From Chitinophagaceae bacterium (GTDB lineage Bacteria > Bacteroidota > Bacteroidia > Chitinophagales > Chitinophagaceae), in contig JAIEQT010000428.1 of NCBI GenBank assembly GCA_019747455.1, positions 1 to 6,046 of the forward strand: a DNA stretch of 6,046 bases, read 5' to 3'. Below, piece after piece: positions 1 through 5,077 of this stretch (position 1 is the stretch's first letter; every line of letters begins with the position of its first letter). A program made the translations under genes and the position numbers. The notes beneath the pieces are model-generated. The model did no database searches. It was not told the origin of the DNA and worked only from the letters and a program-made list of their open reading frames with translations.

Positions 1-168
1 GGTGATGAAATTTTCGGCAGACATGCCCTCTTGTCTCGGGGGTGAAGATAAAAGGATAAACGTAGTATAGAGCCCCCATCCGCCTCAGGCGGATGGGGAC
101 CAGGGTCGACCACTGAACTTTGTGCTACAGCTAACTTCTTCGTGGAGGTTCGATCCCTCCCCCTACAG
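1..168 (+). ncRNA. ssrA: tmRNA (transfer-messenger RNA), 3' part only
   Basis: tmRNA rescues stalled ribosomes by acting as an alanyl-tRNA and then as a short mRNA tagging the unfinished protein. The 5' half and tag reading frame lie outside the window. Seen here: an H-type pseudoknot (stem 1 19-23 with 32-36; stem 2 26-30 with 38-42, one G-U pair), as expected for the last tmRNA pseudoknots. A segment GATAAACGTAGTA (55-67) resembles the AAGCATGTAGTA segment that follows the last pseudoknot in E. coli. A tRNA T-arm follows: GGAGG 144-148, loop TTCGATC 149-155, CCTCC 156-160, then a possible acceptor strand CCCTACA 161-167. The expected ACCA end is not clear (the sequence reads AGCA at 167-170), so the exact 3' end is uncertain. 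About 50 nt more than in E. coli lie between the GTAGTA segment and the T-arm, including a strong hairpin. The terminator directly downstream supports a gene end here. A different structured RNA cannot be excluded. Confidence 0.65.
74..98. repeat. GC-rich palindromic hairpin inside the tmRNA
   Basis: CCCCATCCGCC (74-84) pairs perfectly with GGCGGATGGGG (88-98) around a TCA loop, an 11-bp stem. It is far richer in GC than the surrounding DNA. It lies between the conserved tmRNA segment at 55-67 and the T-arm, where the E. coli RNA has only a short stretch. It could be an added tmRNA helix or a small inserted palindromic repeat of the CCGCCTCAGGCGG type. The stem is seen directly; its origin is inferred. 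There is no U-tract after it, so it is not a terminator. Confidence 0.7.
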
Positions 169-171
169 CAA

Positions 172-220
172 TACATGTAAAAACGCCTTGTAATATAGTT
201 ACAAGGCGTTTTTACATGTA
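172..220. terminator. Two-way intrinsic terminator
   Basis: Positions 172-193 are perfectly complementary to 199-220 (22 bp) around the loop TATAG (194-198). The core AACGCCTTGTAA is flanked by A5 on the left arm and T5 on the right arm, so each strand gives a hairpin with a run of T at its 3' side. It lies just after the tmRNA on the plus strand and 28 bp beyond the stop codon of the minus-strand monooxygenase gene, so it probably ends transcription from both sides. Confidence 0.9.
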
Positions 221-248
221 AGCATAAAGTTTAATGAAATCAGCCAGA

Positions 249-1277
249 TCATGCATATTCCGCTTGAATGATCGCTTCTGAAAATCTTTCCATTTCTTCT
301 AATTGCGGACTGCATTGTAATAAAATGAAATCGACACCTATTTTTTCGAATGCTCCAATCCGATCTAGTACTTGTTGATCCGTTCCAATTAAACCTGTTC
401 TGAGTCCGCGATTACTTACAGAATAATCTTCTAAAGAAACTTTTTGTTCTAGTTGTGTTCCGTTGAGCCATTGTTGATAATTCTCGTATCCCGGAGATCC
501 AGGTTTTATATTGGTTATTCTTTCCAGTTCTCTGTTCACTTCGAGTTCTGTTGACCGGATAATACTGTAAGCGGCAACACCAAATTTCATAGGTGGTAAC
601 CCTTTTCTATCTCTTCTTTCTGATAAATCCTTTATTCTTCTGGCAATTATTTCGGGATCATCTCCATGCATAACATAGCCGTCGCAAGTAGATGAAATAA
701 GATCTTTGGCTTTCTCGCTCTCGCCACCTGCATAAATAAAAGGTCTCGGATTTGACAACGGCTTCGGTTGTAAAACATTATCCTTTACGGTATAATATTT
801 CCCCGAAAAGCCGAAATGATCTTTTTGCCATACACCGTTTACTACCGATAGCCACTCCTCTGTTCTCGCATATCTATCATCGTGTTGCTCAAACTGAACA
901 CCATATTTTTCTGCCTCATCTTTCCACCAACTACTCACCACATTTAAGGACAGTCGGCCGTTACTGATATGATCAATATTTGCGGCTGTTTTGGCTAATA
1001 GCGCAGGGCTGTGGAAAGTAGGCCGCACAGCAACCATTAGTTCAATACTGTTTGTAACGGCAGCCAATGCAGCTGCTGTACTCCAGGCATCTACACTTGG
1101 TGCATGTATGCCTTTTATATCGTTTAAATTTAATTCGGCAATTAAGGCAACACTATAGCCGAGGTCTTCACTTCTAATCGTGAGCTTTTTAAGATACTCC
1201 CAGTTAGCATACATATTCTCATCTTCAACATTTCGTAGCCAACCCCCAAAAACCGGTAACCAATATCCAAATTTCAT
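249..1277 (-). CDS. LLM-class FMNH2-dependent monooxygenase, SsuD/SfnG-like
   Basis: A 342-residue cytoplasmic luciferase-like (TIM-barrel) monooxygenase. Family members use reduced flavin from a partner reductase and O2 to cleave C-S bonds of alkanesulfonates (SsuD) or oxidise dimethyl sulfone (SfnG). Visible family features: the N-terminus MKFGYWLP (which fixes the ATG start), RPTFHSPALLAKTAANIDHI (85-104) and SNGRLSLNVVSSWW (105-118), the segment HDDRYARTEEWL (132-143), LQPKP (169-173), and a C-terminal RTGLIGT (293-299) followed by LLQCSPQLEEMERF (319-332), which I recognise from SfnG-type proteins. Length is normal and nothing is truncated. It is the second gene of an operon, starting 9 bp after the stop codon of the ATP-grasp gene, and ends 28 bp before a terminator. 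No flavin reductase or sulfonate transporter is visible, so the substrate is open. The family call is firm; the organosulfur role is inferred from similarity, and other LLM oxygenase activities are possible. Confidence 0.9.
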   Translation of the reverse strand: MKFGYWLPVFGGWLRNVEDENMYANWEYLKKLTIRSEDLGYSVALIAELNLNDIKGIHAPSVDAWSTAAALAAVTNSIELMVAVRPTFHSPALLAKTAANIDHISNGRLSLNVVSSWWKDEAEKYGVQFEQHDDRYARTEEWLSVVNGVWQKDHFGFSGKYYTVKDNVLQPKPLSNPRPFIYAGGESEKAKDLISSTCDGYVMHGDDPEIIARRIKDLSERRDRKGLPPMKFGVAAYSIIRSTELEVNRELERITNIKPGSPGYENYQQWLNGTQLEQKVSLEDYSVSNRGLRTGLIGTDQQVLDRIGAFEKIGVDFILLQCSPQLEEMERFSEAIIQAEYA

Positions 1278-1286
1278 AGTATGTTT

Positions 1287-2267
1287 TTAAAATGTGTGTG
1301 CAACTTGAGAAGCTTCTTTAGCGTAAATCTTGTCTTCAATAAAATCCACTAATTTTTCATGTGGATTAAAGCCAATAACATTTACCGCATCTGCAACGAA
1401 ATTGGAGAGTGCATTTACATCATAGTACAGGATCTCACCATCACGATCATCGATGATATATTCAATACCCCCCACATCAATACCGGCTGATTGAACAATT
1501 TTTTCAACGGCATGAATAACTTCTGCAGGTGGATGATAGGCTTCCACTTTCAGTCCGGTTTTTGGTGCATCTAGTGCACATGCATTTCGTACCAATTCTT
1601 TGCCATCTGTTGTTTGACATATATCGGCAGGACAAAGATTGAACGACTCGCCCGACGTGTATACTTTGATAGCATAGAGGTATTTACCTCCCAAGGTTTC
1701 TACCCTTGTAATATATCCGCCTCTTGCCGGAATATATTCTTGAACCAGCGCTGTATGATCAATACCAAAATCAATCTGGTTTTGTAGAATATTTTCCGAT
1801 AAGCTAGATTCCGAATTATATTTTACTATCCCCGCACCACTGCCACCAATATTCGCTTTTACAACAATGGGGAATCTTAATCCATGGGAGGCTCGTATCA
1901 ATTGGCTACTATGATTTACCACTTTGGCTTTTGGGTATTTAAAACCAAGTTTTTGGATAAGCGATAGTTGGTTTGCTTTGGATGTTTCGTATTGAAATGC
2001 TTTGTAACCATTGATAGTTGGCACCCCGTTATCTTCTAAAAATTTCAGATATGATTGCGTATAAAAAATTCCTTGTGTACCATTTCTTAAATATGCCGAA
2101 GGACTCATTCTATTGAAAACAAGACTATATTTTCTGGTACTATCGGTAATATCAAACTGATGGTTTATGGCATCAATTTTTTCAAACGGTACTCCTCTTT
2201 TTTCCAGTTCTGTAAAGAGGGGTTTAAACCAATCTGGATGCTCATAGTAAATAGCTATCGGTAACAT
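1287..2267 (-). CDS. RimK-like ATP-grasp ligase
   Basis: A 326-residue cytoplasmic ATP-grasp protein. The family activates a carboxylate as acylphosphate and joins it to an amine or thiol. Seen from the ATG: K137 in FPIVVKANIGGSGAG with the glycine-rich loop at 141-146, the adenine-site strand VQEYI (175-179), GGIEY (266-270) and the metal-binding D283-V-N285 near the C-terminus, all as in RimK/glutathione-synthetase-like enzymes. The N-terminal 90 residues form the usual pre-ATP-grasp domain. An upstream in-frame TTG at 2282 would add five residues, but it lies inside the best -7 promoter element, so the ATG at 2267 is preferred. It is the first gene of an operon with the monooxygenase (9-bp gap), and is divergent from the thioredoxin-like gene across a control region with paired palindromes. 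The substrate is not predictable: D-Ala-D-Ala ligase and purine enzymes look unlikely, while a peptide or amino-acid ligase is plausible. Confidence 0.85.
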   Translation of the reverse strand: MLPIAIYYEHPDWFKPLFTELEKRGVPFEKIDAINHQFDITDSTRKYSLVFNRMSPSAYLRNGTQGIFYTQSYLKFLEDNGVPTINGYKAFQYETSKANQLSLIQKLGFKYPKAKVVNHSSQLIRASHGLRFPIVVKANIGGSGAGIVKYNSESSLSENILQNQIDFGIDHTALVQEYIPARGGYITRVETLGGKYLYAIKVYTSGESFNLCPADICQTTDGKELVRNACALDAPKTGLKVEAYHPPAEVIHAVEKIVQSAGIDVGGIEYIIDDRDGEILYYDVNALSNFVADAVNVIGFNPHEKLVDFIEDKIYAKEASQVAHTF

Positions 2268-2279
2268 ATCTTTTTTAGA

Positions 2280-2287
2280 CAAAATTA
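2280..2287 (-). promoter_or_regulatory. Candidate -7 element for the ligase-monooxygenase operon
   Basis: Read on the minus strand this is TAATTTTG, a full match to the Bacteroidota -7 consensus TAnnTTTG. It overlaps TATAAT (2284-2289), a good sigma70-type -10. Transcription would start near 2274-2276, giving a leader of under 10 nt before the ATG at 2267. No good -33 TTTG is present; that position is occupied by the palindrome at 2294-2310, which suggests control by the bound regulator. Confidence 0.55.
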
Positions 2288-2293
2288 TATAAT

Positions 2294-2310
2294 TCTACTA
2301 AATTAGTAGA
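2294..2310. promoter_or_regulatory. Palindromic operator 1
   Basis: TCTACTAAATTAGTAGA is a 17-bp palindrome with a single central base. With C2311 it forms an exact 18-bp inverted repeat with 2347-2364. It sits 6 bp upstream of the minus-strand -7 element and covers the -33 position, where a dimeric regulator would control the ligase-monooxygenase operon. The regulator is not encoded in the window. Confidence 0.7.
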
Positions 2311-2341
2311 CTTTTATTTTTTTGCTGCTTTTTTTGTTTTA

Positions 2342-2372
2342 TTTTTGTCTACTAATTTAGTAGAGTATATTG
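2342..2372 (+). promoter_or_regulatory. Promoter of the thioredoxin-like gene
   Basis: TTTTTG (2342-2347) fits the Bacteroidota -33 element and TATATTG (2366-2372) approximates TAnnTTTG. They are 18 bp apart, and the spacer is filled by the second palindrome (2348-2364) plus one base. The expected start is near 2377-2379, giving a leader of about 13 nt to the ATG at 2391. An operator in the spacer suggests repression. The -7 match is imperfect. Confidence 0.5.
2348..2364. promoter_or_regulatory. Palindromic operator 2
   Basis: TCTACTAATTTAGTAGA is the second copy of the 17-bp palindrome, differing from copy 1 only in the central base and thus its exact reverse complement. Centres are 54 bp apart (2302 and 2356), close to five helical turns, which would put both bound dimers on roughly the same face. 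The 35 bp between them (2312-2346) are almost pure T runs on the plus strand. Confidence 0.7.
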
Positions 2373-2390
2373 TTTTACAAAAAGATTGAT

Positions 2391-3614
2391 ATGTATAAAA
2401 AAAGTGTACTGATATTGCTTCTTGGCATGTATGGTATGGTTTCTGTAAAGGGGCAAACAGCCACTGCGCAGCTAATTGGTAACTGGCGTGGTGTTTTTTC
2501 AATAAAACCCGGTGTTGAGGTTCCATTCAATTTTATTATACGTGAAGTAGGATCTACACTAAAAGGATTTCTGGTGAATGGAGAGGAGCAATTTCCTACC
2601 GGTGATCTTCGTGTTATTGGAGATTCTGTTTTTATTCCGTTGCCATTATTTGATAACGAACTTGTTTTTAGTTTAAAAGATAATCCTTTACAAGGATTTC
2701 TTAGAAGGCAGGATTTACGCGGGAATATAACACCTGTTCAGGCTAAGAAAGGCATGTTATATCGTTTTAATGAAGCGTCTTCTTCGCCGGGGGCAGATAT
2801 TAGTGGAACTTATGATGTAGTTTTTCAAAATGCAAATGGTAAAGCAGAGAAAGCTGTTGGAATTTTTAAACAAACCCGGGGAATTGTTACAGCAACATTT
2901 CTACGTATTACCGGCGATTCAAGATTTTTGGAGGGTATTATTGAAGATGATATAATAAGATTATCTTCTTTTATCGGATCATCACCGGCACTATATATTG
3001 GGAAGGTTGATAAAAACGGAAGTATTACAGGGGAAAATATCAGTGCTAGATCTTCCATTCCTTTTACAGCTGTACGTAATACTAATGCAGCCTTACCGGA
3101 TGCATATAGTTTAACAAAATTGAAAGAGGGTAATGATCGGCTATCTTTTCATTTTAAGGATGCTGATGGTAAGATCGTTAGTACAGACGATGCAAAATTT
3201 AAAGGGAAACCATTGATCATCACAATAGGGGGTACTTGGTGCCCTAACTGTATGGATGAAGCTACTTTTTTGGCACCCTGGTACAAGGCAAATCGCAACA
3301 GAGGCATTGAAGTGATTGGATTGCAATATGAGCGCCAAACAGATAGTGCCTTTGTTAGAAAGGCATTCGACAGATTTCGTAAATACTATGGTATAGAATA
3401 TACGCTAGCATTAGGTGGTATTGCTGATAAACAGGTTGTGGTAGAGTCTTTGCCGCAACTAGATACATTTCTTTCTTTCCCAACCACCTTATTTATAGAT
3501 AGAAGTGGTAAAGTAAAAAAGATACATACGGGCTTTTCCGGCCCTGCTACAGGGCAGCATTATACTAACTTCATCAAGGAGTTCAATGAGGAAGTAGATG
3601 CATTGCTGAAATAA
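2391..3614 (+). CDS. Secreted TlpA-like thioredoxin-fold protein
   Basis: A 407-residue exported protein. Residues 1 to about 21 form a signal peptide (MYKK then a hydrophobic run, likely cut near VKG-Q), with no lipobox cysteine. Two beta-rich segments follow, roughly 28-106 and 138-221, that look like diverged copies (each opens G-[NT]-[WY] and alternates short strands with glycine turns). The C-terminal third is a TlpA/AhpC-type thioredoxin domain: TWCPNC with C284 and C287, then the cis-proline segment FPTTLFIDRSG (363-373). Such proteins reduce or exchange disulfides in the periplasm. The ATG at 2391 is chosen because it begins the signal peptide; an in-frame TTG at 2370 lies in the -7 element. 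It shares its promoter region with the divergent ligase-monooxygenase operon and is followed after 5 bp by tRNA-Cys. The fold and active site are clear; the client is unknown. Confidence 0.88.
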   Translation: MYKKSVLILLLGMYGMVSVKGQTATAQLIGNWRGVFSIKPGVEVPFNFIIREVGSTLKGFLVNGEEQFPTGDLRVIGDSVFIPLPLFDNELVFSLKDNPLQGFLRRQDLRGNITPVQAKKGMLYRFNEASSSPGADISGTYDVVFQNANGKAEKAVGIFKQTRGIVTATFLRITGDSRFLEGIIEDDIIRLSSFIGSSPALYIGKVDKNGSITGENISARSSIPFTAVRNTNAALPDAYSLTKLKEGNDRLSFHFKDADGKIVSTDDAKFKGKPLIITIGGTWCPNCMDEATFLAPWYKANRNRGIEVIGLQYERQTDSAFVRKAFDRFRKYYGIEYTLALGGIADKQVVVESLPQLDTFLSFPTTLFIDRSGKVKKIHTGFSGPATGQHYTNFIKEFNEEVDALLK

Positions 3615-3619
3615 TACCT

Positions 3620-3690
3620 AGTCACGTGGCCGAGTGGATAGGCTGAGGTCTGCAAAACCTTCTACGATGGTTCGAATCCATCCGTGACGT
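3620..3690 (+). tRNA. tRNA-Cys (anticodon GCA)
   Basis: A cloverleaf can be drawn. Acceptor GTCACG (3621-3626) pairs with CGTGAC (3683-3688); U8 is 3627 and G9 is 3628; the D-arm is GCC 3629-3631 with GGC 3641-3643. The anticodon stem is 3645-3649 with 3657-3661, loop CTGCAAA 3650-3656 with GCA at 3652-3654. The T-arm is GATGG 3666-3670, loop TTCGAAT, CCATC 3678-3682. The discriminator is T3690; U73 is the hallmark of tRNA-Cys. The 3' CCA is not encoded. The terminal 1-72 pair reads A3620-G3689, a mismatch. It starts 5 bp after the thioredoxin-like gene and may be cut from a shared transcript; no separate promoter is obvious. Confidence 0.93.
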
Positions 3691-3698
3691 CTTTATCA

Positions 3699-4970
3699 TC
3701 AAAGATGCTTAAAAACTTTGCCATCCTTCATAACCCAACTTACTTGTTGCAGCGATTTGATATTTTCCAGTGGATTTATTTTTACAGCAATAATATCTGC
3801 GAAAGCACCCTCTTTAATCTCGCCAATTTTTCCTTCCATGTCTAATAATTCTGCGGCGGTAGTAGTGGCTGTACGGATAGCTTCAATAGGGCTCAATCCC
3901 CATTGTACGAAATATTCAAAATCTTTCGCTTGTGGCAAATTCCAGGCATAACCACCAATATCAGTTCCATAAGCTAGTTTAACACCGGCTTTTATTGCTT
4001 TTTTAAAAATATTGGGCATAGAAGCGCTGAAATATTTATTTATGGGGCTGCCCATTTTAGCTCTTCCTTCCGCTACATATTCATTCACAAAAATGGTAGG
4101 GCACCAAAACACATTTTTTGCTGCCATTAATTGCATACACTCATCATCCATACCACTTCCATGTTCTATAGTGCGGGCTCCTGCATTAATAGCTGCTATA
4201 ATACCATCTCTGGTCATCGCATGGGCAGCTAATCTTTTTCTGCTTCTGATCGTTTCATCACCTATGGCATTTATTTCTTCCGTTGTAAAATTGGGTAATG
4301 CCCTATAATTTCCATTGTCTAATTTATAGTAACCCCTATCGGCATATATCTTAATCCAATCAGCCCCATGTTCTATTTGAGAGCGAACGGCTCTTCTTCC
4401 TTCATCGGCACCTGTGATTTCTTGCAAACCCTTTGGTAAGTTTATCTCCCAGGCATAATCTGATTTTTTTATGGGGTAATGTCCGGTTGTATTGATAGCT
4501 AAAGTAGATACGAGCATACGCGGACCTTCCATTTCACCTTTGTTGATAGCTTTTTTTAAATCCACATCAGCAAAACCGGCACCTTCTGTTCCTAAATCGC
4601 GAATAGTGGTAAAGCCATTCATTAGAGATTGGGTACAGCTTTTTACGGCCCGAATGGTTCTGTAAGGAATAGACTCTTTTAGTACCTGTACATCATAATC
4701 TTCACTTGTAATATCTCCTTGCAAAAGCACATGGGTATGGCAATCAATTAAGCCAGGTAATACATAATACCCTGTTAAATCAATGGTAGTATCGCCTTTA
4801 AGATTGGCGCCTATTTGTACTACTTTATTATCTCTGATTAAGATAGTTACACTTTTGGTGAAGTTTCCTGAACGAACATCTAATAAAGATCCGCATCGAA
4901 TAGCAATGGTTTGTTGCGTGTACGCGTTAACTGCTAATAATAAAAAGATTCCCAGGCAAATTTTTTTCAT
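3699..4970 (-). CDS. Secreted metal-dependent amidohydrolase
   Basis: A 423-residue amidohydrolase-superfamily enzyme of the imidazolonepropionase / Xaa-Pro dipeptidase-like group, exported by a signal peptide (MKKICLGIFLLLAVNAYTQ, about residues 1-19). The composite barrel is seen as an N-terminal beta part (22-70), VLPGLIDCHTH with metal ligands H78 and H80, the probable carbamylated K207 in DWIKIYA, H250 in LAAHAMT, H270 in TIEHGSG, and catalytic D337 in YGTDIGG. The C-terminal ADIIAVKINPLENI returns to the beta domain. The full two-metal ligand set (HxH, K, H, H, D) is intact and length is normal. Substrates in this group range from dipeptides to cyclic amides, so none is assigned. It is transcribed alone, divergent from trmB, and ends 8 bp from the convergent tRNA-Cys with no clear terminator between them. 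The start is the ATG before the signal peptide. Confidence 0.88.
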   Translation of the reverse strand: MKKICLGIFLLLAVNAYTQQTIAIRCGSLLDVRSGNFTKSVTILIRDNKVVQIGANLKGDTTIDLTGYYVLPGLIDCHTHVLLQGDITSEDYDVQVLKESIPYRTIRAVKSCTQSLMNGFTTIRDLGTEGAGFADVDLKKAINKGEMEGPRMLVSTLAINTTGHYPIKKSDYAWEINLPKGLQEITGADEGRRAVRSQIEHGADWIKIYADRGYYKLDNGNYRALPNFTTEEINAIGDETIRSRKRLAAHAMTRDGIIAAINAGARTIEHGSGMDDECMQLMAAKNVFWCPTIFVNEYVAEGRAKMGSPINKYFSASMPNIFKKAIKAGVKLAYGTDIGGYAWNLPQAKDFEYFVQWGLSPIEAIRTATTTAAELLDMEGKIGEIKEGAFADIIAVKINPLENIKSLQQVSWVMKDGKVFKHL

Positions 4971-5040
4971 GTGCGTTGTATTTGTATAATCAAGTTACTG
5001 AAAAAGCCAACACAATCATCTCCATTTCTAGAAGTTACAT

Positions 5041-5072
5041 TTTTTGTGCTTAGCCTATTTAAACTATTTTCG
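5041..5072 (+). promoter_or_regulatory. Candidate trmB promoter
   Basis: TTTTTG (5041-5046) and TATTTTCG (5065-5072, one mismatch to TAnnTTTG) are 18 bp apart, the same spacing as in the thioredoxin-like gene promoter. The start of transcription would fall at about 5077-5079, at or next to the trmB ATG (5078), implying an almost leaderless mRNA. This rests on motif match only. Confidence 0.4.
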
Positions 5073-5077
5073 CATCC

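Noticed and set aside
104..111. GGTCGACC as a regulator site or recombination site
   Set aside because: It is a single 8-bp palindrome inside a structured RNA gene and needs no separate explanation.
1..168. RNase P RNA or an ordinary tRNA as the left-edge RNA
   Set aside because: None of the conserved RNase P segments is visible, and the T-arm lacks a D-arm and anticodon arm at tRNA distance; the pseudoknot plus T-arm fits tmRNA better.
752..967. Plus-strand open frame of 71 codons inside the monooxygenase gene
   Set aside because: It lies wholly opposite a well-supported gene, has no recognisable domain and no promoter; it is a shadow of the real frame.
2314..2526. Minus-strand open frame of 70 codons across the promoter region and signal-peptide region
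   Set aside because: It crosses the T-rich operator region and the start of the thioredoxin-like gene; its lysine-rich tail is just the T runs read backwards.
4012..4308. Plus-strand open frame of 98 codons inside the amidohydrolase gene
   Set aside because: It is antisense to the conserved metal-binding core and its hydrophobic look is what the opposite strand of such a gene gives; no independent support.
4971..5040. Promoter for the amidohydrolase on the minus strand
   Set aside because: A TATACA-like element and a TTG 19 bp upstream can be picked out, but the match to the Bacteroidota -7 motif is poor, so it is not listed as a feature.
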